NCBI GenBank assembly: GCA_905235745.1
Contig: CAJOMN010000008.1
Location: 1 to 64,000 of the forward strand
Source of the DNA: an uncultured Lachnospiraceae bacterium
GTDB taxonomy: Bacteria > Bacillota > Clostridia > Lachnospirales > Lachnospiraceae
Direction of reading: 5' to 3'
DNA: 64,000 nt
Below are positions 43,338 to 51,141 of this stretch, in pieces; the stretch's first letter is position 1, and each line of letters begins with the position of its first letter. Below the pieces are notes generated by a model. It did no database searches. It had not been told where the DNA came from and saw only the letters and a program-made list of their open reading frames with translations. The translations under genes were made by a program, and so were the position numbers.

Positions 43338-45545
43338 TTACAGCCGGGATTGGTCAACTTTTATAAGGGCAAGGTCACAGCCCTGCCATACGGTCTCGCA
43401 GCATATATCTCCCAGATTCCGGAATCCGTTCTGGTTCACGGGATATTTGCATACTTCCGCCGGACCTACGAATATGTAATCAACCTCATACTTCTTGAGA
43501 AAATCGCGGCAGAAATCCTCATCTCCCGACTTGTAGAAATAACCCACAAGGTCAGCGCGTTCCGTAACAGGTGCCGGATCGTTATGCCACATCCATTCAT
43601 GTACGAACCATCCGAGCGTTGTGCATGTCCCGGTATATACCGAGAGTGCGCTCTCGTGTGTATAGCTGTCCCCTGCCGCTTCGACAATGTTGACTACCCT
43701 TCGCTCATCTCCCATAAGATAGTCATATGCCTCCATCTCAAATCCGTACGTCTCATCACTTCGCAATCCCTCAAGAGACGAGATCCCGGATCTGCTGCCG
43801 GGATCAAATATATTGCCGTATCTTTGCCGGATTGCATAAGGTGTGTATGAAACTGCCAGTATACAATAGACCGATGCGATTGCAAGGCATAGCCCGGCGC
43901 ATGCTGCCCTCTGTCTGCGGATGGCAGCGTATACGATGAGCGCCACCGTTATACCAAACAGTATGGCAAAGAGAACAAACGCCTGATATGTCAGTTTGAA
44001 CATCGTGTTGAACCGTTTGTTGTCACCGCCGTATATATCCCTGACATATACGACCTCCGGTACGAGAACGAGCCCCACTGTACACAGTGTAAGAGCCAGA
44101 AGTCCCTCCCTTGCGGAGCTTTTGGAATATGTGTCTTTGTTGCATCCTCTGTACAATACTCCGATGAGCGCGGCTGCGGTTATGACCGCGGGCGCCCATA
44201 ATACGGCAAGCTTACCCACGGGACTGTGAGCCTCGGCAATGGCGAATCCGGACTCCATCTTCGCAAAACGAAGTGTAAAGGGAAGTATTGCCATCACCGA
44301 CACAACCGTTATTGAGGCCGCCTTTACCGCGATACCGGCCAGCACTTTAATGCTCTTCTTCTTTTTGATATCGGTAAAGACGATGACGGCGCCGCATATC
44401 ACATAATAGATCGCAAAATCCCAATAGTTGCTGCCTTTATAGATCCCGAGCAGGACCGCAAGCAACAGAAGCATATACGCACGATACCCCCTGCTGTCAT
44501 CCTCTTTGCCGTCCGAGGCGTATTCAAACAAAACAGCAAGCAGAGGGAGAACAAATATCAGGTTGACAACATGGGCGTGCAGGTCACCGAGAATGACCGA
44601 ATATGCCGGAAACTCATTCTTTCCGTTATCGGGGTCACCGTACTGTGCGGCTATATAAACGGTTCCGTCCGGAAACCAGTAGCGCTTGCCGTCGTCGGTT
44701 CCCAATATCTTTTTGGCAAGCGTCAGAACAGGGCCGTACAATATCCAGTGCGGGTTGGCGGCAAATGCGGCAATGGCACCTCCTGCCACTCCTCCGACGG
44801 CTGCCGGTAATCTCCTATGACGAGCATCCGGCATCAGAAGACCCGCAATCCCCGCCACAAGCTCATATACCATCATAAACACCATGCCGGCAAACAGTGC
44901 CAGCATGAGATTATAACCGTACTCCGGTGTTGTTTTCGCAAGACGGCACATGTATACGGCAGCGGCCTGGCCCAGATAGTAATAGTTCAGTCCGGTTCCG
45001 CTAAACCACAGATCGTTAGGGACGGCATTTTCCTGACGGTATATTGTCTGCATGAACCCGAAATCCATGTAGTTCTCGGTTCCCGGGTCAACAAGCGGAT
45101 TAAATCCTATGATATAGAAAAAAGCAAGAAAGATGACGGCAAATACCGCGAATCCGCGCGTGAATTCCCTGAATTCCCCGGCAGCCGCATAAGGTTTCTT
45201 TAATACAAAAGCATTTACCGCATAACCGGCAGCCGCAAGAACTGCAAACGATCCGTATACGGCAGCATCGGAGAATTCAAATGACGTTGCGGCACAGAAA
45301 GTCCAGCACAGATAAAAGCACAGCGCAAGACCCAGTCCGAAGCAAAGAGCAAACCCGCCGTCCGGATAATCAATGCTGCGTTTCGGAAAATACGGCCGCA
45401 TAAGGAAAGAAACCAGAAAAACCGCTGCAAGAAATCGAATGGCAGCAGTTGTTCCGGCATCTTTAAGCATCAGAAGGCATATTATGACAATACCGATAAC
45501 TATCAGACTAAAACAGTCCGAAAATCTTTTCCTGAAACGATCCAT
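43338..45545 (-). CDS. DUF2298 (YYY family) polytopic membrane protein
   Basis: A 735-residue protein with a dozen or more membrane helices. The family signature is clear: FNPLVDPGTENYMDFGFMQ, FSGTGLNYYYLGQ and YSVILGDLHAHVV. These features resemble GT-C glycosyltransferases, which use polyprenyl-phosphate sugars, but no member has a firm function known to me. The C-terminal soluble part (about 590-735) is YfhO-like. I choose the ATG at 45545, six bases after GAGG; it overlaps the preceding gene by 38 bases. Confidence 0.82.
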   Translation of the reverse strand: MDRFRKRFSDCFSLIVIGIVIICLLMLKDAGTTAAIRFLAAVFLVSFLMRPYFPKRSIDYPDGGFALCFGLGLALCFYLCWTFCAATSFEFSDAAVYGSFAVLAAAGYAVNAFVLKKPYAAAGEFREFTRGFAVFAVIFLAFFYIIGFNPLVDPGTENYMDFGFMQTIYRQENAVPNDLWFSGTGLNYYYLGQAAAVYMCRLAKTTPEYGYNLMLALFAGMVFMMVYELVAGIAGLLMPDARHRRLPAAVGGVAGGAIAAFAANPHWILYGPVLTLAKKILGTDDGKRYWFPDGTVYIAAQYGDPDNGKNEFPAYSVILGDLHAHVVNLIFVLPLLAVLFEYASDGKEDDSRGYRAYMLLLLAVLLGIYKGSNYWDFAIYYVICGAVIVFTDIKKKKSIKVLAGIAVKAASITVVSVMAILPFTLRFAKMESGFAIAEAHSPVGKLAVLWAPAVITAAALIGVLYRGCNKDTYSKSSAREGLLALTLCTVGLVLVPEVVYVRDIYGGDNKRFNTMFKLTYQAFVLFAILFGITVALIVYAAIRRQRAACAGLCLAIASVYCILAVSYTPYAIRQRYGNIFDPGSRSGISSLEGLRSDETYGFEMEAYDYLMGDERRVVNIVEAAGDSYTHESALSVYTGTCTTLGWFVHEWMWHNDPAPVTERADLVGYFYKSGDEDFCRDFLKKYEVDYIFVGPAEVCKYPVNQNGFRNLGDICCETVWQGCDLALIKVDQSRL

Positions 45546-45945
45546 AAAGGTCCTCGTAAGTCGTATAATCGTATGCGGGATTGTCCGTTCGTCTCCTCCA
45601 CTCATCCCTTATCGAATCACACAGCGTTTTGGAATTGGGATCCTGAAGCTTTATTATCGAAGGAAAGACAAAATATATCATATAGAGCGACAGATCCATC
45701 TTGTCTTCTCCGGACAGTTTCCCTCTGCTTGCGTATTCGGCAAATATATTTTCGGCAAATATGTTTGCCACCTCACCGGCAGCTTCCCCGGTATCTTCCC
45801 TTCCCTTAATGTACTGGAGCATATCCTCAAGACATGCTCTGTTCTCATTATAGAAAACCTCAAACCTTTCCTCGTATGTTTTCCTCTTGATCTTCTTAAG
45901 CTTTGATTTGTAGCCGTCAAACATTGCGGCAGTCTGATCAAACAT
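45508..45945 (-). CDS. Hypothetical helical protein, 145 residues
   Basis: I do not recognise this protein. It has no signal peptide or membrane segment and is rich in charged residues and helices (YKSKLKKIKRKTYEERFEVF, NRACLEDMLQYIKG). I choose the ATG at 45945, six bases after GAGG; the GTG at 45957 lies on the Shine-Dalgarno sequence itself. It begins 32 bases after the ArsR-type repressor gene with no terminator visible, so it may share the metal-efflux transcript, and its end overlaps the DUF2298 gene. Confidence 0.65.
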   Translation of the reverse strand: MFDQTAAMFDGYKSKLKKIKRKTYEERFEVFYNENRACLEDMLQYIKGREDTGEAAGEVANIFAENIFAEYASRGKLSGEDKMDLSLYMIYFVFPSIIKLQDPNSKTLCDSIRDEWRRRTDNPAYDYTTYEDLYGSFQEKIFGLF

Positions 45946-45977
45946 AGTATACCTCACTGACCGTAGTAAGCTTTCCC

Positions 45978-46265
45978 TTACATCTCTTCTATATGCTCTT
46001 TGCCCATTGACAGTATAGTACTGACGTGATCATCGGCAAGCCGGTAGTATATCTGCTTGCCTTCACGCCTGCCTGCCACAAGCCTGCTCATCTTGAGTAT
46101 CTTAAGCTGGTGGGAGACGGCGGACTGGGTCATTGACAGTTCTTCCGCTATGTCCTGAACACACATCTCTCCATCCCGGAGCTTATATAGTATTCTGATC
46201 CTGGTGCTGTCGCCGAATACCTTGAACAGGTCGGCAAGTTCATTCCATTTATCGATTCCGTTCAT
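45978..46265 (-). CDS. ArsR/SmtB-family zinc-type repressor (CzrA-like)
   Basis: A 95-residue winged-helix repressor. The DNA-reading helix is MTQSAVSHQLKILK. The alpha-5 metal site of SmtB/CzrA, Asp-x-His-x10-His-x2-Glu, is fully present as D78, H80, H91 and E94, while the alpha-3 CVC site of CadC/ArsR is reduced to C35 alone. This indicates a Zn(II) or Co(II) sensor. It is the third gene of the efflux operon and should bind the operator at 48709-48732. Confidence 0.93.
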   Translation of the reverse strand: MNGIDKWNELADLFKVFGDSTRIRILYKLRDGEMCVQDIAEELSMTQSAVSHQLKILKMSRLVAGRREGKQIYYRLADDHVSTILSMGKEHIEEM

Positions 46266-46268
46266 GAT

Positions 46269-46306
46269 CTGTTACTCATCACTCTTTACACTGTTACTCA
46301 TCACTC
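46269..46306. repeat. 16-base direct repeat upstream of the zinc repressor gene
   Basis: CTGTTACTCATCACTC occurs at 46269-46284 and again at 46291-46306 (22-base period). It lies just upstream of the repressor start and may be a local duplication; its function is unknown. Confidence 0.6.
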
Positions 46307-46312
46307 ATTACA

Positions 46313-46335
46313 TTCCGGCGTTTGCTTCGCCGGAA
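46313..46335. other. Hairpin between the ATPase and repressor genes
   Basis: TTCCGGCG and CGCCGGAA form an 8-bp stem with a 7-base loop. No T-run follows on the minus strand, so it may slow decay or reduce read-through rather than terminate. Confidence 0.5.
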
Positions 46336-46405
46336 ACTTATCGTAAAAATGATGCACACGATTGCGATTGTCGACTATGACCCTTTATTCGTAGTATATA
46401 AGATA

Positions 46406-48361
46406 TCACTGATTCTGTAAATGACCGGTGACAAGCCGCCCCGCCCGGGATATATGCAGTGTTCGTATCGCGTTAAGAACGGCGATTACCATTACTCCGA
46501 CATCGGCAAAGATAGCAACCCACATATTGGCAATACCGAGTGCCGACAGGATCAGGCATATGACTTTGACGCCAATGGCGAACCAGATGTTCTCATATAC
46601 TATCCTCATGCATTTTCTTCCGATCCCGATCGCTTTGACTATCCCGATGGGATCATCATCCATCAGGACTACGTCGGCAGCTTCTATGGCCGCATCGCTC
46701 CCGAGAGCTCCCATGGCGATGCCTACGTCGGCTCTCGTTAGCACCGGAGCATCATTGATCCCGTCTCCGACAAAAGCAACCTTTCCTCTGCCGCGGCTAT
46801 TATCGTTTAATACGGACTCCACAGCATCAACTTTATCCTGGGGGAGAAGCTGTGCACGGTAATCGTCTATCGCAAGATTTTGGGCAACCTTTTCGGCAAC
46901 CTCCTGTGAATCCCCGGTAAGCATTATCGTTCTTGACACTCCCATCTTGCGAAGTTCCCGTATGGCTTCGGCAGAGCTGTCCTTGATAACGTCCGCTATA
47001 TGGATATGCCCGGCGTACTTTCCGTCTATCGCAATATGTACTATAGTTCCGCCGTCCGGACATTCGGTGTATTCTATACCGTTGTCATCCATAAGCTTAT
47101 CGTTTCCGGCAAGTATCTTCCTTCCCGAAACTGTCGCTTCCACTCCGCGTCCCGATATCTCATGGACATCCGTTATAAGGGATGTGTCGATATCCCTGCC
47201 GTATGCATTTACGATGGACCTGCTTATCGGATGAGTGCTGTGCTGCTCGGCGTATGCCGCATATTTGAGAAGCTCATCCTCTCCGATATCATCCTTATGT
47301 ATCGATACAACCTCAAACACGCCTCTTGTAAGCGTCCCCGTTTTATCTAATATGACCGTGTCCGCCTTGGACAGCACTTCGAGATAATTGGAGCCTTTGA
47401 CAAGAACGCCTGCCCTCGATGCCCCGCCTATCCCGGCAAAGAAGCTGAGCGGAATGCTTATAACAAGTGCGCACGGACAGCTTATTACGAGAAATGTAAG
47501 TGCTCTGTATACAAAAGCAGCCAGCATGGCATCCTTACCCGTTATCACGTTGACTATCGGAGGGATAAACGCGACAACAAGTGCCGATATACACACGATC
47601 GGCGTATAATATCTCGCAAACTTTGAGATAAAATTCTCGGATCTTGATTTTTGCGAGCTGGCATTTTCGACAAGTTCCAGTATCCTGGAAACAGTCGATT
47701 CCCCGAAAGCTTTTGTCGTCCTGACATATATGACTCCGCTCTGATTGATGCTTCCGCTTATGACCTCATCTCCTGCTGCAATATCTCTCGGAACGGATTC
47801 GCCTGTAAGCGCACTTGTATCGATGCTCGATGAACCCCTCTCGACTACCCCGTCAATCGGGATCTTTTCTCCGGGTACCACCTCTATCAGGCTGCCGGGT
47901 GCAACATCTCCGGGATCGACACTTGTAACGGTTTCCTTTCCGTCTTCCGTTGTCACGAGGTTGGCACTGTCAGGTCTTATATCCATAAGCGCGGCAATGT
48001 TCCGGCGGCTCTTCCCTACAGCAACGGACTGGAACAATTCCCCGATCTGGTAGAACAGCATAACCGCGACGCTTTCACGATAATCGCCGAGCGCCATGGC
48101 TCCGATGGTTGCAACCGCCATCAGAAAATTCTCGTCCATAACCTGTCCGTGGATTATTCCTTTAACAGCCTTTTTCAGTATGTCGTAACCGATAACGAGA
48201 TAAGGTATCAGATACAACACGAATAACACTGTCTTCGCCCACGGCACAGCCTGATATGCCGGCCCCGTTCCTTCGATATAGGGTTCCGCGACGGCAATAA
48301 CAACCAGAAGCAGAGCCGCAATGATTATTCTGATGAGAGTTTTCTTTTGTCGTTTGTTCAT
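46406..48361 (-). CDS. P1B-type metal-exporting ATPase (ZntA/CadA type)
   Basis: A 651-residue pump that exports divalent metal, most likely zinc or cadmium. It has the CPC metal site in SCPCALVIS, the phosphorylation motif DKTGTLT, the His-Pro motif in STHPISRS, and GDGINDAPVLTRADVGIAMG. The N-terminal HMA domain common in this family is absent; a separate HMA protein is encoded just upstream. The zinc-type repressor downstream supports a P1B-2 role. Copper is less likely because the sensor is of the SmtB type. Confidence 0.93.
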   Translation of the reverse strand: MNKRQKKTLIRIIIAALLLVVIAVAEPYIEGTGPAYQAVPWAKTVLFVLYLIPYLVIGYDILKKAVKGIIHGQVMDENFLMAVATIGAMALGDYRESVAVMLFYQIGELFQSVAVGKSRRNIAALMDIRPDSANLVTTEDGKETVTSVDPGDVAPGSLIEVVPGEKIPIDGVVERGSSSIDTSALTGESVPRDIAAGDEVISGSINQSGVIYVRTTKAFGESTVSRILELVENASSQKSRSENFISKFARYYTPIVCISALVVAFIPPIVNVITGKDAMLAAFVYRALTFLVISCPCALVISIPLSFFAGIGGASRAGVLVKGSNYLEVLSKADTVILDKTGTLTRGVFEVVSIHKDDIGEDELLKYAAYAEQHSTHPISRSIVNAYGRDIDTSLITDVHEISGRGVEATVSGRKILAGNDKLMDDNGIEYTECPDGGTIVHIAIDGKYAGHIHIADVIKDSSAEAIRELRKMGVSRTIMLTGDSQEVAEKVAQNLAIDDYRAQLLPQDKVDAVESVLNDNSRGRGKVAFVGDGINDAPVLTRADVGIAMGALGSDAAIEAADVVLMDDDPIGIVKAIGIGRKCMRIVYENIWFAIGVKVICLILSALGIANMWVAIFADVGVMVIAVLNAIRTLHISRAGRLVTGHLQNQ

Positions 48362-48387
48362 TTACTTGTTCTCCATTTTTATAACCA

Positions 48388-48416
48388 ACACCGAATAAGC
48401 TTCGCTTATTCGGTGT
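48388..48416. other. Perfect 13-bp hairpin after the HMA gene (distal)
   Basis: ACACCGAATAAGC and its exact complement flank a 3-base loop (48401-48403). It lies between the HMA gene and the ATPase gene, six bases beyond a second hairpin. No T-run, so partial termination or message stabilisation is more likely than a full stop. Confidence 0.7.
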
Positions 48417-48421
48417 CGCCG

Positions 48422-48449
48422 TGACAGGATTGCATTTGCAATCCTGTCA
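48422..48449. other. Perfect 13-bp hairpin after the HMA gene (proximal)
   Basis: TGACAGGATTGCA and its exact complement lie two bases apart, directly after the HMA stop codon. Together with the neighbouring hairpin it probably makes the small HMA protein more abundant than the pump. Confidence 0.7.
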
Positions 48450-48668
48450 TTAAATATATACCTCGCAGTCATCCTCGACCTTTTTGCAGTTCCTGCGCAC
48501 TTCCTTCATAACCCCGAGTTCATCTGCCCCATCCTCAAATGTAACATTCATCTTGAGAGTCATGAAATTGACAGTGCAGTCCTTAACTCCTGCGGTAGCC
48601 TTTGCGGCTTCTTCCATTTTGTTGGCGCAGTTTGCGCAGTCAACTTCGATTCCGTATGATTTAGCCAT
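48450..48668 (-). CDS. Free-standing heavy-metal-associated (HMA) protein
   Basis: The 72-residue product is one ferredoxin-like HMA domain with the metal-binding pair in DCANCANKMEEA (Cys-x2-Cys) near the start, and acidic residues around the fold. It acts as a soluble metal carrier or delivers metal to the pump downstream, which lacks its own HMA domain. I choose the ATG at 48668, which has AGGAGA nine bases upstream. It is the first gene of the operon. Confidence 0.9.
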   Translation of the reverse strand: MAKSYGIEVDCANCANKMEEAAKATAGVKDCTVNFMTLKMNVTFEDGADELGVMKEVRRNCKKVEDDCEVYI

Positions 48669-48708
48669 AATGTATCTCCTTTTGATAAGTAATTGATAAT
48701 TTGATTTT

Positions 48709-48768
48709 ACATATGAACATCTATTCATATGTTTGATTGTATTATACACCCCTCTGGTCATATGTCAA
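48709..48768 (-). promoter_or_regulatory. Promoter and ArsR-type operator of the zinc efflux operon
   Basis: Minus strand: a perfect -35 TTGACA (48763-48768), 16-base spacer and perfect -10 TATAAT (48741-48746). Just downstream, covering the start-site region, ACATATGAA and TTCATATGT form 9-bp arms around six bases (48709-48732), the shape of SmtB/CzrA operators. The repressor at 45978 is the obvious ligand. Confidence 0.85.
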
Positions 48769-48792
48769 CCCCTAAGCGGAAATCTTTACAGC

Positions 48793-48821
48793 AAAAAACA
48801 GCCGACAAAGCATCGGCTGTT
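48793..48821 (-). terminator. Terminator of the citrate-synthase-like gene
   Basis: On the minus strand AACAGCCGA and TCGGCTGTT form a 9-bp stem with a 7-base loop followed by a T-run. It stands 17 bases after the stop codon. Confidence 0.88.
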
Positions 48822-48838
48822 TCCATATCCGGAAATCT

Positions 48839-50266
48839 TTATAATTCCGACGGCTTGGGAACGCCGAGTCTTTCAGCCGTGCTATTGATCTCGGCAATCA
48901 ATTCATCATCGGTAAGTACGGTCACACGGCCCTCGTCATACTGCTTGTCAACCCATTTCTTGAGTTCAACGATAAGCTCGTCGCTCTTAGCGTATTGCTT
49001 TTCTGCGGGAAGTTTGAAGTAACTGTTGATCCAGTGCGCGATTCCCGCAAGTCCCGATGTGTTTGAGACAGCGCACAGAACCGGACGGTTAAGGAATTTT
49101 TCGGTATCGAATATATTGTATATCTCTTCGTTCTTGAGAAGTCCGTCAGCATGTATCCCTGCTCTTGTAACATTGAAGTTCTTGCCGACAAAAGGTGTAC
49201 GCGGCGGAATCCGGTATCCGATCTCCTTCTCATAATACTCGGCAAGTTCGGTGATCACCTGTGTATCCATTCCGTTAAGAGTCCCGCGAAGCTGCGCATA
49301 CTCAAATACCATCGCCTCAAGCGGTGTGTTACCGGTACGCTCTCCTATTCCGAACAGCGATGTGTTTACACCGCTGCAGCCGTACAGCCATGCTGTTGTG
49401 GAATTGACAACCGCTTTGTAGAAATCATTGTGTCCGTGCCACTCTATAAGCTCTGAGGGAACACCCGCATGTGTATGTATCGCGTATATGATACCCTGTA
49501 CGCTTCTCGGTATTACGGCTCCGGGATAATTGACGCCGTATCCCATCGTATCACACGCCCTTACCTTAATCGGTATCTTGTATTCATCCATCAGCTTCAT
49601 AAGCTCTAAGCAGAACGGCACAACATACCCGTAGATATCAGCCCTCGTAATATCCTCCAGGTGGCATCTGACGGATATTCCTTCCTCAAGGCAGTCGCGT
49701 ACAACACTCAGATAATGATCCATAGCCTCGCGGCGTGTCATCTTAAGCTTCAGGAATATATGGTAATCACTGCAGCTTACCAGTATTCCTGTCTCGGGCA
49801 TTCCGAGCTCCTTGACAAGCTTGAAATCTTCCTTGCTCGCCCTTATCCAGCTCGTAACCTCCGGAAAATCATATCCCCTTTCCATGCATTTATATACGGC
49901 ATCCCTGTCCTTCCTGGAATACAGGAAGAATTCGCTTGCCCTTATCATTCCGTTAGGACCGCCGAGCTTGTGCAGATAATCGTATATCGTAACTATCTGC
50001 TCCGTTGTATACGGGGCTCTTGACTGCTGCCCGTCACGAAAAGTCGTATCCGTTATCCAAATGTCCTTTGGCATATTGTGGGGAACTGTCCTGTCATTAA
50101 AGGGGATCTTCGGTATTTCCGAATACGGGAACATGTTCCTGAAGACATTCGGCTTATCAATGTCGTCAAGAATATACATATGCTCCTCGATCTGCAGAAG
50201 GTTATTCCCTTCATTCATGGTCACCGGTCTGTTCTGAAAGTATTCGGCATCCTTTTTATTACTCAT
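48839..50266 (-). CDS. Re-citrate / homocitrate synthase-like enzyme
   Basis: A 475-residue DRE-TIM Claisen-condensing enzyme: TDTTFRDGQQSRAPYT, HLEDITRADIYG, WHGHNDFYKAV, NTSLFGIGERTGNTPLEAM and NVTRAGIHADGLLKN. The N-terminal lead FRNMFPYSEIPKIPF and the overall pattern resemble the clostridial group that includes Re-citrate synthase, while no leucine-binding regulatory domain of isopropylmalate synthase is present. It may condense acetyl-CoA with oxaloacetate or 2-oxoglutarate. It overlaps the phosphopantetheinyl transferase gene by 8 bases. Confidence 0.78.
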   Translation of the reverse strand: MSNKKDAEYFQNRPVTMNEGNNLLQIEEHMYILDDIDKPNVFRNMFPYSEIPKIPFNDRTVPHNMPKDIWITDTTFRDGQQSRAPYTTEQIVTIYDYLHKLGGPNGMIRASEFFLYSRKDRDAVYKCMERGYDFPEVTSWIRASKEDFKLVKELGMPETGILVSCSDYHIFLKLKMTRREAMDHYLSVVRDCLEEGISVRCHLEDITRADIYGYVVPFCLELMKLMDEYKIPIKVRACDTMGYGVNYPGAVIPRSVQGIIYAIHTHAGVPSELIEWHGHNDFYKAVVNSTTAWLYGCSGVNTSLFGIGERTGNTPLEAMVFEYAQLRGTLNGMDTQVITELAEYYEKEIGYRIPPRTPFVGKNFNVTRAGIHADGLLKNEEIYNIFDTEKFLNRPVLCAVSNTSGLAGIAHWINSYFKLPAEKQYAKSDELIVELKKWVDKQYDEGRVTVLTDDELIAEINSTAERLGVPKPSEL

Positions 50267-50987
50267 CCTGTATCCTCACAAATCTTATATTATCTTCCGT
50301 ACAGTCACATGTACTGCATATGCTGTAGCAGTATCCGTCATATTCACCGAACGTATGCACATGATATACCTCATCCTGTCCCGAAAGCTTTACCTCGTTT
50401 ACCCTTTTACCATTTGCGTCTATAAGGGAAAAATCATCAAGTTCACGTCCGAGTCCTTCGCCTGTGCACTTGACAATGCTCTCTTTACAGGTCCACAGCC
50501 TTGCAAACTCCGATCTTTGCCCTGCTTCGTCACCTATAGCTGACAGATATCCTGTCTCTTCCTTGGCGAAGAAATGCTTTGCAATGCCAATACCGTCCCT
50601 GCATGTTTGCTCCACGTCGCATCCTACACGGCACGGTGCAAGAGCGGCCGCCACCCTTTGGCCGGAATGAGACAGGTTAATGAAAAACGGATCTCCCTCT
50701 ATATACGGCTTGCCCTTTTCATCCTCGCATAACGGTATCGGGGCTGCACAATCACTGCTGATCTTATCTCCGGTATCGGCTATAAGATCCCTTATCGCAT
50801 ACTCAAGCAATGCGAACGCCTTGATACAGCGCTTTTTTGCCACTCCGACCTTATATCTGTCCGCCTTTTCCTGCCGGTTTCGCGGCATGGACATATACCA
50901 CCTGTCATAATCCTCATCGGTGCCCGACAGATCCGACACATACATTCTCGCGGCGAATGTGCCTGTTGTTCCAATACATCCAAACAT
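50259..50987 (-). CDS. 4'-phosphopantetheinyl transferase, Sfp type
   Basis: A 242-residue enzyme that attaches phosphopantetheine from CoA to carrier proteins. The Mg-binding motifs are VGCDVEQ and WTCKESIVKCTGEGLG. Sfp-type enzymes serve secondary-metabolite carriers or replace AcpS. The start is unclear: the ATG at 50987 would leave a leader of only a few bases from the promoter at 50997-51025, while the ATG at 50945 lacks a good Shine-Dalgarno sequence. No carrier-protein genes are in the window. Confidence 0.88.
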   Translation of the reverse strand: MFGCIGTTGTFAARMYVSDLSGTDEDYDRWYMSMPRNRQEKADRYKVGVAKKRCIKAFALLEYAIRDLIADTGDKISSDCAAPIPLCEDEKGKPYIEGDPFFINLSHSGQRVAAALAPCRVGCDVEQTCRDGIGIAKHFFAKEETGYLSAIGDEAGQRSEFARLWTCKESIVKCTGEGLGRELDDFSLIDANGKRVNEVKLSGQDEVYHVHTFGEYDGYCYSICSTCDCTEDNIRFVRIQDE

Positions 50988-50996
50988 ACGCTAAAC

Positions 50997-51025
50997 ATGA
51001 TAGCACACTAACGATAGCGGCGCAA
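50997..51025 (-). promoter_or_regulatory. Promoter of the phosphopantetheinyl transferase gene
   Basis: Minus strand: -35 TTGCGC (51020-51025), 17-base spacer, -10 TATCAT (50997-51002). The expected start site lies only a few bases before the first ATG. Confidence 0.45.
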
Positions 51026-51062
51026 ATCGTGTATTTACCGCGCAGGATTTGGGCAGACAGTC

Positions 51063-51092
51063 TTGTTGCGGGCATGTTCATTTTGTTATAAT
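51063..51092 (+). promoter_or_regulatory. Promoter of the SGNH lipoprotein gene
   Basis: Plus strand: -35 TTGTTG (51063-51068), 18-base spacer, perfect -10 TATAAT (51087-51092), about 50 bases before the ATG. It is divergent from the transferase promoter. Confidence 0.6.
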
Positions 51093-51141
51093 ATTTTTAC
51101 ATTGCAGCCGGTTTTACGGCTTGCGGATCGGAGAATTGACA

